A stretch of 64,000 nucleotides of DNA from the NCBI GenBank assembly GCA_037974665.1, contig CM075775.1, positions 39,086,152-39,150,151 on the forward strand, in the 5' to 3' direction. A program made the position numbers and the translations under genes. This stretch comes from Ehretia macrophylla. Its lineage: Eukaryota; Streptophyta; Magnoliopsida; Boraginales; Ehretiaceae. The notes below the pieces were generated by a model. That model was not told the DNA's origin. It saw only the letters and a list, made by a program, of their open reading frames with translations, and did not search any database. Positions 50,127 to 61,722 of the stretch are shown piece by piece (within the stretch, counting starts at the first letter, position 1; each line of letters begins with the position of its first letter).

Positions 50127-50813
50127 TGTGAGGCCCGACCTCGATTTGCGTACGATACCTCGTTTTGTGTGCCCTAACCTAGATTTGCGTGCCTTGACCT
50201 AGGTTTAATAATTGTGTTTCATTTTCTGTGTCTTGCATTGAATTACATGCATTCATTTGGGATTGCGTGCATTTACTTGGGAAACGTGCATTCGTCTCGT
50301 AGTCTGTGCCTTACCTCGTAGTACGTGCCCTAAACCTAGGAAATCATGCCCTCACGCTAATCAAGAAAGCATCTTACACGAAGCACTAGATCATTAATTA
50401 ATCCTACAAATTCCACTAACTAATATTAAATTGCTAATTCAACCCACTAGAAGACAAAATCTCATAAAAAGCAAGACATTCTTTATTCTTTATTCTTTAT
50501 TCTTTGCATATCCCAAAAACACAATTAAAATATTGCTCAACCAAGACAAAAAATTCAGATTCTTGCAATGCCTTGGCCGACCACCTTGTGTGCATTTGTG
50601 CTTGCTTGCATAATTCAAAATTAAATCTAAACATTCTATGACACAAAGCAATAAAAAAATTAGCTCAAAACCCTCCTCAAAGCTCCAAATCTCGACACAA
50701 GCTCCTTGCCCATGCTAGACACTTCAAATGATGCTTCTTGAAGAGACAAAATCTGAATTTGCAAGGCTCTAGGCCGACATATGCATCAATCTCTTCAAGG
50801 CTTTTCATTTTTC

Positions 50814-50878
50814 TTTCATTCTTCTTCCTTTCTCTCATTTCTTCTCTCTCCCTTTCATTCTTCTCTCTCTCTCTCGGC
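50814..50878 (+). promoter_or_regulatory. CT-rich tract in LTR
   Basis: Pyrimidine-rich sequence with CTCTCTCTCTCTCGGCC at its end. The same tract is found in the other LTRs, as CT near 19318-19376 and as GA on the plus strand near 5829-5905, 14005-14045 and 57434-57500. Pyrimidine patches occur near plant core promoters, so this could lie close to the LTR start site; that is inference. Confidence 0.4.
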
Positions 50879-52474
50879 CTTGGCTGAGTTTCTACACTCC
50901 ATAGCTTAACTTCATCACTCAATGGTTCATTAAGACATGCAAGAAGCTTAGGATCTAGACCAAGCAAAACTAGGAGCAAAGAAGCACACATGCAAGCCTT
51001 TAGCACATCCATTTCGGTTTAGGTGAGTTTGTTAGCTTCCATTTCTTTTCTTCTTGTTCTAACCACATGCACCTACTAAGAACATGGTAACTTAGCTAGG
51101 AAATTATAGAAAATCAAGTGGTCTCTCGGCTAAGCAAGGAAAAGAGTCAATCTTGTGCATCCTCAAGAGTTCTTGCGTCTTCTTTGTTGTCTTGCTAAGG
51201 TGAGGGCTAAAACTTCTTGAAAATCTTTCAAAAAACCACATGCATGTCCTTAAATGTCTATCTTTACTTCTGTACTTGTGATTTATGTGTGTTCATGAGC
51301 TTTTGTAAACATGCATGGCAAGATATTTGGCTAGAATGTAATGATAGATGAAATCGGGTATGTGACAGCCTTCTGCCTTGTTGGTACGAGGTGATTTTGA
51401 CCAGGTAAATGATTTTAAAAATGTGTAAAAATTGGTAGGTAACTATTTTTTCCAGTTTTGAGCATTTTTTGCAGAAATATGCCAAAGCTAATTGTGACTC
51501 TAAAGTCCTCAAAATGGAAAATTATCAAAATGTGTCCAAATCTGGAAAGTCTGGAAAAATGAATCAGGTTTTGGCAGATTCACTGACCTTGTAGAACAAA
51601 CCAGTTTTGACTTAGTATAGGCTATCCAAAATGCATGAAATTTGGTGTGCAGCTATATTTTTTAGTTCGGGATATTTTTGTCAGAAATGGACTAAGGTTA
51701 AATCTGACCCTAAGGCCCTCAAACACGACAAGTATTGAAATGTGTGCAAATCTGGACAGTTTTGTGTAGTCTCACTGTTTTGGCTATAACTCTTGAACCC
51801 GAACTCCAAATGATGCGAGGTTTGTTTCTGAATTTAGTCCACTCCTTAAGCTTAATTTGACATCTTGTTCACTGGAATTGGAGTTTGTTTGCTTGTCTTA
51901 ATGATTGTGAGAAAACAGCTCATTGCAGTGAGGGTTTCACCTAGTGATATGCTTAGAAAAATTAATGTAGCTTCCCTTGTTGTATTAAATGCTTGGGATT
52001 GTGGCATTTGGATGTTGTGTGGACTGTTTTGAATGCTTGAGGGTGTTTGAATTAATCAATGAATGGCTTGAGCTTAATTGCGAGATGACTTGGGGCTTAA
52101 TCGCACGGGTAAGCACGAATTAAAACTCTAGTGACTAGGTAAATTCGCTAAGTGTTGATCCTACGAATATCATGTTTGATTATGTAATTAGTAGGCTGCC
52201 CGTAGTTTCCCTCATAGCCCTAAACATGATTTCGATGATTACATGTTGACAAGTAGGCCTTTCTTGCACCTGGTCCCACGTAGATGTCGTTGCATGTTGA
52301 ATAATCCTATTATTTGATTACGTGAACTTCGAAATGAGTTATATGACTTGATTTACATGCGTTACATGGCTTCCCGTTTAATATTCATATAACTCCATGT
52401 GCTTTTCAAGTGAAATTGCCTGTCATATCGTGCCTCGCTTGTTTACTTGTCAATGTGCAATCTTATGACTGTTC

Positions 52475-52500
52475 GGAGGCAACCTACTTTGTTGTCCTCC
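52475..52500 (+). promoter_or_regulatory. Conserved imperfect hairpin in LTR
   Basis: GGAGG-C-AAC and GTTG-T-CCTCC can pair around a short loop. The partner in the truncated element's LTR is at 4221-4246 on the opposite strand. It is adjacent to the conserved 14-bp palindrome. Its function is unknown. Confidence 0.45.
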
Positions 52501-53716
52501 AAATGTGATATATTAAATGTCATAAATGTACATTGCATACAAGGTTGCAACCTTTCATTCTGGCGTGGTAGCGTTCACGCACACCGGGCAGCATCGGGCT
52601 TGCCGGTGCAACTGTGACTACCATTGTCCAATTCCCTCTCTCGCTTGGGGGCTAGACTTCCTCGGAGAGTTGGGTCGTAGGATTTTGGGGTACATCCGGA
52701 GTACATCCATTTGGCGTGATAAGGGGATGAATTGAAGCCGGCCACAACAACTGATATTGGAATTGAACTGAGAGCAAAAGCTCACCGTATCCTTTTCACT
52801 ATGTGTATAAGTACTTTCACTTGGTTCCTAGAGGACCTCGGGGAGGAAAGACGGGTAATTGTGTTCCTTTACTTTTACATTACGTTATGTACTTACTTGT
52901 GATATATTCATGCTTGCAAAAAGGATTTTTCATAAGTTGAACCAGAAAATGAGTTTCAAAACTTATTTCTTATTCCCCCTCACTGAGTTCATAAGGACTC
53001 ACCCTCTTTTGTCATCTTAGGTGAAGAAGACCAAGAACAGGTACCCGAGGACGACGTGCCTAATGATAACTCCTTGGAATGATTGCTTGTCCTACGTGCC
53101 TTACTTGACTATGGCCATTTTTGTGAACGATATGTTGTTTGAAGACTGTTTCCTTTTATGTTTCTTGTTGTTGTAATGTAAAAGACCCCCATTGTAATTT
53201 GGGGTCTAATTTTGGCTTGTACTGATAATAACTAGATAGACACTACTATGGTCATTTTTGCCATCGTTATTGGCTAGTATCTATCATAGGATTATGAAGT
53301 ATCAGGTATGGACTAAGTAAAATGAACCTATCCAATCTTAAGCAGGTACTCATTGTTAAGCTAAGATCAACAGGTACTTTTGTAACGAGGACAAACAAAC
53401 AAACGAGACATAGTATCATGCTAGGTTGTTAATCAAACGAGACTTCAAGATAACTGGTAGACATTTCAATTGATGGTAAATAGTAATCTTAGTTGGAAAT
53501 GAAATTGAGATTGGAAAATTTGAGGCGTTTAGAGAATTAGGTCAAACTAAAGAGCCCAATTACAGTCGTTATGCTGCCGGTTTTCCAGAGAATTTGTGGA
53601 GTTTAGGCTAAAACGTTAAGTGTTAAAACCCTCTTGAATGATTAAGAACGTCATATGACTTGAATGTTTAGATCACACCCTAGTCTAAACTTCACAGGTC
53701 AGGTTGGGGCGTGACA

Positions 53717-53995
53717 CCTTATAGAAAGAATGGTATTAGAGCTTAGTTTGCTTAAGCCGGGTTTAACTCTCGGACCATAGGTAGAAGCCCTAAGATTATT
53801 AGGATGATTTGTCTATATGTTAGTGTGTGATAATGTTAATTGTGCCTTCTATGTTCTATGTGCTTATGTGATTAACTTGTCTTAACTGTTTCTAGAACTA
53901 TGTGTTTATGTAAAATTATATGTTGCATATCTTATGCATTAAATTATTGTCATGTTGTATTCCAATAAATTGTGCATCGTAATCTATGCCTATAG
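53717..53995 (+). other. Retrotransposon leader between LTR and gag
   Basis: An untranslated leader of about 280 bp with the primer-binding site near its start and A/T-rich sequence after it. Similar to 2729-3005 and 62743-63015. No other feature is seen. Confidence 0.8.
53731..53742 (+). other. Primer-binding site, initiator tRNA-Met
   Basis: TGGTATTAGAGC, one mismatch from the complement of the plant initiator tRNA-Met 3' end, 14 nt downstream of the LTR end. Confidence 0.85.
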
Positions 53996-54625
53996 ATGGC
54001 TGACCCTAGTACCCGCACTACTAATAGGAGCGATGAGCCCCAAGAGACCGGAGATGCCTATCAAACTAATCCCGGCATGGCTATGTTTAACATGATGGCG
54101 AATGCCATGGATCGCATGTCGCAAGTGATGGAACGTCAAGATGTACGTGAAGCAAACAACAACAACAACAACAGGAATGATGGTAACCATGGGAGACATA
54201 GCAGAATAAGGGAGTTCCTTGACTTTCGCCCGTCCAAATTTCACGGGGAAGCTGATGATGAAAAAACAGAGGCTTGGCTGTCTGAGATCGAGAGGATTTT
54301 TAAGCCACTTGATTATATTGATGAAGAAAAGGTGGAGTTTGCTGTGTTTCTGTTGCATGGGGATGCTGAGTATTGGTGGCACACTGTGGAGGCACTATGG
54401 GAAACTGATCATACCCCTCCTTGTGGGGTAATTTCGTTAAGGCATTCAAGGAGAAATATGTACCTGCAGTTTCCAGGCAAAGGCGGATTGAGGAATTCAT
54501 GCACTTGAACTAGGGTAACATGACGGCGGCCTAGTACAAGGCTCGTTTTGACCGACTGTCCCACTATGCTCAATACATGGTCAGTACTCCTGAGGCGAAG
54601 ATGTGGAAATTTACAACTGGATTGA
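53996..54625 (+). pseudogene. gag: Ty3/gypsy gag, N-terminal part, broken
   Basis: Starts at the ATG at 53996 (protein begins MADPST), matching the other two gag copies. The gag core is present, with FLDFRPSKF, EAWLSEIERIF and FAVFLLHGDAEYWW. A one-base deletion near 54420 shifts the frame just after WETDHTP. In the restored reading direction two TAG codons follow, at 54511-54513 and 54532-54534, where the copy at 2728 has CAG. The gene ends at 54625, where the nested element begins. It cannot make a normal gag. Confidence 0.88.
54621..54625. repeat. Probable target-site duplication ATTGA, left copy
   Basis: The five bases before the LTR end at 54626 come from the plus-strand gag (compare the uninterrupted gag of the minus element around 62105-62125). 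LTR retrotransposon integration gives a 5-bp duplication, so ATTGA should recur just after the younger element's 5' LTR, beyond the window. Confidence 0.6.
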
Positions 54626-57600
54626 TGTCACGCCCCGACTAGGCCTATAAAGGTTAGACTAGGGTGTGATCTAAACATTCAAGTCATGTCTCATACTTAG
54701 TTGTTCATGAAAGTTTAACGCTTAACGTTTAGCCTAGACTCTACAATTTTTTTGGAAAACCTATAGCATAACGGCTGTAATTGGGCTCTTTAGTTTGACC
54801 TAGTTCTCTAAACGCCTCAAATTTCATTTCCAACTAAGATTACTATTTACCATCAATTGAGACGCCTACTAGTTATCTCGATGTCTCGTTTGATTAATAA
54901 CCTAGCATGATACTATGTCTCGTTTGTTTGTTAATCCTCGTTACAAAAGTACATGTTGATCTTAGCTTAACAATGGGTACCTGCTTAAGATTGGATAGGT
55001 TCATTTTACTTAGTCCTTACCTGATACTTTATAATCCTATGATAGATACTAACCAGTAACGATAGCAAAATGACCATAGTAGTGTCTATCTAGTTATTAT
55101 CAGTACAAACCAAAATTCTTACAACGGGGGTCTTTTACATTACATTAAAAAGCAACATAAAAGAAATAGTCTTCAAACAACATATTGTTCACAAAATAGC
55201 CATAGTCACGTAAGGCACGTAGGGCAAGCATTCATTCCAAGGAGTCATCGTTAGGCACGTTGTCCTCGGGTACCTATTCTTGGTCTTCTTCACCTGAGAT
55301 GATAAAAGAGGGTGAGTTCTTATGAACTTAGCGAGAGGGAACGAGAAATAGGTTTTGAAACACATTTTCCGGTTCAACTTATGAAAACCCTTTTTGCAAG
55401 CATAAATATATCACAAGTAAGTACATAACATGATATAAAAGTAAAGGAACACAATTACCCGTCTTTCCTTCCCGAGGTCCTCTAGGAACCAAGCGAGAGT
55501 ACTTATACACATAGTGAAAAGGATACGGTGAGCTTTTGCTCTCAGTTCATGTCAGTATCAGTTGTTGCGACCGACTTCAAATCATCCCCTTATCACGCCA
55601 AATGGGTGTACTCCGGATGTACCCCGAAATCCTACGACCCAACTCTCCGAGGAAGTCTAGCCCCCAAGCGAGAGAGGGAATTGGACAATGGTAGTCACGG
55701 TTGCACCGGCAAGCCCGATGCCGCCCGGTGTGTGTGAACGCTACCACACCAGAATAAAAGGTTGCAACCTTGTATGCAATGCACATTTATGACATGTAAT
55801 ATATCACATTAGGAGGACAACAAAGTAGGTTGTCTCCGAGCAGTCATAAGATTGCACATTGGCAAGTAGACAAGCGAGTCACGATATGACACGCAATTTC
55901 ACTTAAAAGCACATGGAATTATATGAATATTAAACGGGCAGCCATGTAACGCATGTAAGTCAAGTCATGTAACTCATTTCAAAGTTCATGTAATCAAATA
56001 ATAAGATTATTCAACATTCAACGACATCTACGTGGGACCGGGTGCAAGAAAGGCCTACTTGTCAACATGTAATCATCAGAATCACATTTACGGCTCCAAG
56101 GGCAACTCCGGGCAGCCTACTAAACATATAATTAAATATGATATTCATAGGATCAACACTTTGTGAATTTACCTATTCACTAGGGTTTCAATTCGTGCTT
56201 ACCCGTGCGATTAAGCCCCAAGTCATCTCAAAATCAAACTCAAGCCACGCGTTGATTAGTTCATACACCCTCAAGTATTCAAAACAGTCCACACAACATC
56301 TCAATGCCACAATCCCAAGCATTTAATACAACGAGAGAAGCTACAATAATTTTTCTAAGTATATCACTAAGTGAAACCCTCACTGCAATGGACTATTTTC
56401 TCACAATAATTAAGACAAGCAAACAATATCCAACTCCAGTGAATAAGATGTCAAATTAAAGCTTAAGAAGTTAACTAAATTCAGAAACAAACCTCGCATC
56501 ATTTGGAGTTCGGGTTCAATAGTTATAGCCAAAACAGTTGGACTGCACAAAACTGTCCAGATTTGCACACATTTCAATACTTGTCATTTTTAGGACTTAG
56601 GGTCAGATTTAGCCTTAGTCCATTTCTGACAAAAATGTCCAGAACTGAAAAATATAGAAGCACACAAAATCTCATGCATTTTGGATGTCATTTACTTAAT
56701 CGAAACGGGTTCGTTCTATAAGATCAGTGAATCTGCCAAAACCTACTTCATTTTTCCAGACTTTCCAGATTTGGACACATTTAAATAATTTGCCATTTTG
56801 AGGACATTAGAGTCAAAATTAGCTTTGTCCTATTTCTGTGAAAAATGTTTAGAACTGGCAAAAATAGTTACCTACCAATTTTCACGCATTTTCAAGATCA
56901 TTTACCTAGCCAAAATCACATCGCACCAACAAGGCAGAAAACTGTCTCATACACGATTTCATCCAACATCACATTTTAGCCAAATATCTTGCCATGCATG
57001 TTTATAAAAGCTCATGAACACACATATATCTCAAGTACAGAAGTAAAGATAGACATTTAAGGGCATGCATGTGGGTTTTTGAAAGATTTTCAAGAAGTTT
57101 TATCCCTCACCTTAGCAAAACAACAAGAAGATGCACAAGACTCTTGGCGAAGCACAAAGTTGACATTTTTCCTTGCTTAGCCGAGACACCACTTGATTTT
57201 TCTCAAATTTCCTAGCTTAGTAACCAAGTTCTTAGTAGGTGCATGTGGTTAGAACAAGAAGAAAAGAAATGGAAGCTAGCAAACTCGCCTAAGCCGAAAT
57301 GGAGATTCAAAGAGCTTGCATATGTGTTTCTTGCAACCTAGCTTGCTTAGTCAAGCTCCCTAGCTTCTTGCATGCCTTGATAAACCATGGAGTGATGAAG
57401 ATAAGCTAAGGAGTGTAGAAACTCAGCCAAGGCTGAGAGAGAGAGAGAAGGATGAGAGGGAGAGAGAAGAATGATAGGAAATGAGAGAAATGAAAGAAAA
57501 ATAAAAGCTTTTGCAAGGTTTGAAGCATGTGTCGGCCTTGAGCTTTGCAATTTCAGATTTTTGTGTCTTCAAGGAGTATAATTTGAAGTGTTTAGCATGG

Positions 57601-58190
57601 GCAAGGAGCTTATGTCGAGATTGGTGGAGCTTGGTAGAGTTTTTGGGCTATTTTTTTATTGCTTTGTGTCATTAGTTGTCATAGAATTGTCTAGGTTCAA
57701 TTTGAATTATGCAAAGCAAGCACAAAGCACACAAGGTGGTCGGCCAAGGCATGAAAAATGCTGAATCTTTGTCATCTTTTGAGCATTACTTAATTTTGTG
57801 TTTGGAAAGTGCAAAAGAATAAGGAATAAAGAATAAGAATGTCTAGCTTTTGGTGCAATTTCGTCTTCTAGTGGGTTGAATTAGTAATTTAATATTAGTT
57901 AGTGGGATTTGTAAGATTAATTAATGACCTAGTACTTCGTGTAAGATGCTTTCTTGATTAGCTTGAGGGTACGTTTTCCTAGGTCTAAGGCACGCATTAC
58001 GAGGTAGGGTACGAACTACGAGACGAATGCATGTTTCCCAAGTAAATGCACGCAACCCTAAATGAATGCACGTAATTCAATGCATGGCACACAAAACAAA
58101 CACAATTCTTAAACCTAGGTGAAGGCACGCAAATCTAGGTTAGGGCACACAAAATGAGGTATCGCACACAAATCGAGGTCGGGCCTCACA
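54626..58190 (-). repeat. 3' LTR of nested element (3.57 kb)
   Basis: The plus strand reads TGTCACGCCCC at 54626 to GGTCGGGCCTCACA at 58190, which is the LTR read backwards. It has the palindrome at 55758-55771 and a GA-rich tract near 57434-57500. It lacks about 12 bp near 55116 that the other LTRs, including its own 5' LTR, retain. Confidence 0.93.
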
Positions 58191-58203
58191 TCCTCCCCTC
58201 CTT
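58191..58203 (-). other. Polypurine tract
   Basis: The minus strand reads AAGGAGGGGAGGA directly before the 3' LTR start TGTGAGG. This is the expected primer for plus-strand DNA synthesis. It is preceded by CGGGACGAAATTCTTTT, a sequence type common upstream of the 3' LTR in plant Ty3/gypsy elements. Confidence 0.88.
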
Positions 58204-58230
58204 AAAAGAATTTCGTCCCGAAATTCAATA

Positions 58231-58809
58231 TTACCTTTGGAATAAAGCTGGATACTGTTGCTTCATTTGGTCTCGCCTTTCCCACGTTGCTTCTTCAACT
58301 CCATGATGATCCCACAACACTTTCACCATCGGTATAGATTTGTTGTGCAACTCTCGATCTTGCTGGTCTAGGATCCAAATGGGCTTCTCTTCATAAGATA
58401 AGTTCTCCCGAAGCTGCAACGGCTCTGGCTCCAAGATGTGATTTGGGTCAGGGTGATACTTCCGCAGTATCGAAACATGAAAGACGTCGTGAATATTGCA
58501 GAGGTTTTGGGGTAGTGCCAGGTGGTACGCCAACTTGCCAACTTTCTCAATTATCTCAAATGGTCCTACAAATCTCGGGCTCAACTTTCCACCCTTGTCG
58601 TGTTTAATCAGTTCCCTCCGGGGTGATATCTTCAAGAACACCTTGTCGCCAACCTCAAACTCTAGGCTTCGTCTTCGTCGGTCTGCATAACTTTTCTGTC
58701 TGCTTTGGGCAGTAAGCATCCGTTTCCGGATGAGGTGAATATTATCCACAGACGTCACAAGTTCAGGTAAAAGGGTCGGGTCAAAAGTCTTCGTTTCACC
58801 TACCTCATC
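58231..58809 (-). pseudogene. pol: pol: integrase C-terminus with chromodomain
   Basis: The last part of the polyprotein is open from the ATG at 58758 to TAA at 58233-58231 (175 residues). A GPF-type motif, PRFVGPFEIIEKVG, lies near residues 61-74, and FHVSILRKY near 93-101. The C-terminus, from about residue 118, ends with VLWDHHGVEEATWE and an MKQQYPALF tail and is a chromodomain of the Tekay/Del type. Such domains are known to steer chromovirus integration towards marked chromatin, and here the family lies within satellite. It shares a frame with the upstream integrase core and is separated from it by a TAG at 58812-58810, where a Trp codon is expected. Confidence 0.88.
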
Positions 58810-59636
58810 CTAGTAAATTAGGGATCGACACTTACGTCCATACAACGCCTCAAATGGGGCCATCCCGATAGTGGCCTGATAACTATTATTATAAGCGAAC
58901 TCCGCTAGAGACAGGTATTTCTTCCAACCTTTCCCGAAGTCTAAAACACACGCCCTCAGCATATCCTCCAGAATCTGAATAGTTCTCTCCGATTGTCCAT
59001 CAGTCTGAGGGTGATAAGCCGTGCTGAAACTCAACTTCGTTCCCAAAGCTTCTTGCAATCTCTTCCAAAATCGGGAAGTAAAATGAGGATCCCTATCCGA
59101 TACAATACTCACAGGCATCCCGTGCAATCTTACAATCTCTGCCACATACATATCTCCCAATTTCTCAGGACTATCCTCCTTGTTCATCGGTAAGAAGTGC
59201 GCTGACTTAGTTAATTATCCACTATGACCCAAACGGCGTCATGACCCTTTTGTGACCTGGGCAGGTCCATAATAAAGTCCATAGTTATATGTTCCCATTT
59301 CTATTGAGGAATCTCCAACGGATGTAGTAAACCTGCTGGTCGTTGATGTTCCACTTTGACTCTCTGGAAAGTCAAACATCGTCCCACAAACTCCGCAATC
59401 TCTCTCTTCATGTTATTCCACTAGTAGTATTGCTTCAAATCCCGGTACATCTTTGTTCCGCCGGGATGGATAGTGTATCTTGAATTATGGGCTTCTTCAA
59501 GAATCTTCTTTTTCAACTCTGGCTCATTAGGAATACAAATCCGATTCCTAAACCTCCAAATACAATCATCATGAAACTTAAAATCTGTGTTGCTTTCTTT
59601 AATCTTTTGAAACCGTTGGTCCTTCTGTTGAGCCTC
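58810..59636 (-). pseudogene. pol: pol: integrase zinc-binding and catalytic core, broken
   Basis: Integrase inserts the cDNA into the chromosome. The zinc-binding region has His at 59489-59487 and 59468-59466 and the first Cys in RCLT, but the second Cys is replaced by Phe. In-frame TAG codons are at 59423-59421, where Trp is expected, and 59303-59301. A one-base loss near 59207 then shifts the frame. The catalytic residues are an Asp at 59279-59277 (TMDFIMDLP), the first Asp of SDRDPHF and the Glu of QTDGQSER, with 35 residues between the last two, as in active integrases. The open part from 59187 to 58813 ends at the TAG at 58812-58810. The motifs are unmistakable but the gene cannot be expressed as one protein. 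Confidence 0.9.
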
Positions 59637-59940
59637 TCATAATTCAGACAACAAGGTCGATTGAACTTGTGCAGTGGCAAAAAGTAACCCTTTCCGAGTC
59701 AATTGTGGTTTCGACAAAAATGCTTCCTCCAATAACTCCTGCACCTCGACTTCCAGTTTTGCCATGCTCGCTGTCCTACTTAAGGTATCTGCAACTACAT
59801 TTGCTTTACCGACCACATAATTGATTGTGCAGTTATAATCAACCAAAAGCTCCGTCCACCGCCTTTGCCTCATATTCAACTCTTTTTGTGAACAAGTATT
59901 TCAAGCTCTTGTGATCAGTAAACACCTCAAACTTGTTACC
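59637..59940 (-). pseudogene. pol: pol: RNase H C-terminal part, frameshifted
   Basis: After the TAG at 59943-59941 the reading continues with EVFTDHKSLKYLFT (RNase H, the Asp of TDHKS at 59916-59914). A two-base loss near 59885 then shifts the frame. The new frame, open from 59879, has MRQRRWTELLVDY and VVADTLSR, the end of RNase H and the linker to integrase. It stops at a TGA (59639-59637), where an Arg codon (CGA) is likely to have been lost. Confidence 0.85.
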
Positions 59941-61722
59941 CTATAGATAGTGCCTCCATTTCTTGAGAGCAAACACAATAGCCGCTAACTCCAAATCATG
60001 CGTCGGGTTGTTCAATTCATACGGCTTCGGTTTCCTAGAAGCATACACAATCAATCTACCATTTTGCATCAGCACACAACCCAATCCTTCTTTCGAAGCA
60101 TCGCTATAGATTACAAAACCTAGACTCCCTTCAGGCAATGCAAGAACAGGTGCTGTAGTCAATCTTTTCTTCAACTCATGGAAGCTGCTCTCACACTTAT
60201 CATCCCACACAAACTTTGTATTATTTTGAGTGAGCTTTGTAAGCGGTCCTGTGATCTTTGAGAAATTCTTCATGAACCTCCGATAATAGCCGGCTAGACC
60301 AAGAAAACTCCAAACCTCCATAACATTTTCTGGCTTCTTCCAAGACATCACCGCTTCTATCTTTGTTGGGTCCATTGCTATTCCCTCTTGGGATATGATA
60401 TGCCCCAAAAATGCAATCTGCTGCAACCAAAACTCGCACTTGCTAAACTTTGCATACAATTGATGCTCTCGAAGTTTCTGCAGTACCAACCGCAGATGTT
60501 GTTCTTGCTCAGCCTCGAATTTCGAGTATACCAAAATATCATCAATGAAGATCACCACAAATTGGTCCAAGTAGGGTTGAAACACCCTGTGCATCAAGTC
60601 CATAAAAGCTGCAGGGGCATTAGTTAGTCCAAATGGCATCACCACATATTCATAATGCTTACATCTTGTCCTGAAAGCCGTTTTAGGCACATCCTCCTTT
60701 TTGATCCGCAACTGATAGTACCCTTGCCTCAAGTCGAGTTTCGAATACACTTTGGCTCCTTGAAGTTGATCAAACAACTCGTCGATTAGTGGAAGTGGGT
60801 ATTTATTCTTGACAGTCACTTGGTTCAATCCTCGGTAATCGAGGCATAGTCTCAGCGTTCCGTCTTTCTTCTTTACAAATAGGACTGGTGCACCCCACGG
60901 AGAAGAACTTGGTTGAACAAACCCCTTCTTCAACAATCCTTGCAATTGGTCCTTCAATTCTTGTAGCTCGGCCGGTGCCATACGATAGGGGGCTTTAGAT
61001 ATCAGCTGGGTACTAGGCAGTAACTCTATAATGAACTCGATCTCCCGATTTGGGGGTAAACCGGGCAATTCTTCTAGAAACACATCCGCATAGTCTTTGA
61101 TCACTGGCATCTCCTCCAACTTAGCTTTGTCCGACGACTTGTTGATGAGGTAAGCTAAGTATCCACTACACCCTTTTCTCAAGGACTTCACTGCTTTCGT
61201 AGATGAAATGATGGAACTCCCGGTGAAATCTCTTCGACCCATGACTTCCAATATTGGTTGACCAGGTACCTGGATTGTTATAATCTTCGTCCGACAATCT
61301 AGTTGGGCATGATGCTTTGCCAACCAGTCCATCCCTAAAATGACTTCATAGTGTCGAAAAGGTAATACGATAAGATTGGCTGAGAATTCCCTATCCTTAA
61401 TTTGGATTTTACATGTTTTACAAGCTGAGCTAGTAACAAGTTTAGAACCCATCAAAGTACCAACTTCTACTTTGTAAGGCAAACATACAACTCGTAGTTT
61501 CACACGTTTCACACATAAGGGAGTAATACATGAATGAGTAGCACCTGGATCAATTAGCACCCTAACATGTTGATTTAGTATGAAGAATGTACCTTCAACA
61601 ACAGCGGTCTCCTCTGGAAGCTCCTCGCACTCAATAGCATAAGCTCGAGCCTGAACTCTAGGAACTGGAGTCTTGCCTCTACCAACTGGTTTAACCTGAT
61701 TTTGTCCTGCTTGCCATTTAGG
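59941..61722 (-). pseudogene. pol: pol: protease, reverse transcriptase and RNase H (open part)
   Basis: The longest open stretch of the window, part of a 606-residue frame from 61761 to 59941. Protease: Asp of IDPGATHS (residue 71, codon 61551-61549) and ILGMDW (residues 141-146). Reverse transcriptase: PYRMAPAEL (258-266), [16 protein letters not shown] (287-301), [10 protein letters not shown] (341-350, catalytic Asp 343) and the FIDD active site (Asp 407 and 408, codons 60543-60538), followed by [13 protein letters not shown]. RNase H begins with YSDAS (Asp 554) and DLELAAI (Glu 591). It terminates at TAG 59943-59941, after WRHYL, before the next RNase H Asp. [11 protein letters not shown] has Trp where relatives usually have Arg. 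The catalytic residues visible here are intact, so decay is mainly by stops outside this stretch. Confidence 0.92.

Larger units (their letters stand above)
50127..53716 (+). repeat. 5' LTR, plus strand (3.59 kb)
   Basis: Runs from TGTGAGGCCCGACCTCG to GGTTGGGGCGTGACA, 3590 bp. Features in order are ACGTG-type phrases (50127-50340), a TTCTTTATTCTTTATTC run near 50480, a CT-rich tract (50814-50878), a conserved hairpin GGAGGCAAC...GTTGTCCTCC (52475-52500), the palindrome at 52541-52554 and a GC-richer block to about 52740. U3, R and U5 limits cannot be fixed by eye. Confidence 0.93.
50127..54625 (+). mobile_element. Tekay/Del-type element, plus strand, interrupted in gag
   Basis: The 5' LTR (50127-53716), primer-binding site (53731-53742), leader and first 630 bp of gag are present. 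The element is split at 54625/54626 by the 3' LTR of a minus-strand relative. The remainder of gag, pol and the 3' LTR should lie beyond the right edge, past the younger element. The satellite flank on the left is AACGG (50122-50126), the expected target-site duplication partner, which cannot be checked here. Confidence 0.9.

Noticed and set aside
54626-58190. Reading 50127-58190 as one element with inverted terminal LTRs
   Set aside because: A polypurine tract and integrase follow the LTR at 58190 on the minus strand, so that LTR belongs to the minus-strand element, and gag is cut in mid-frame at 54625. Nested insertion explains both.
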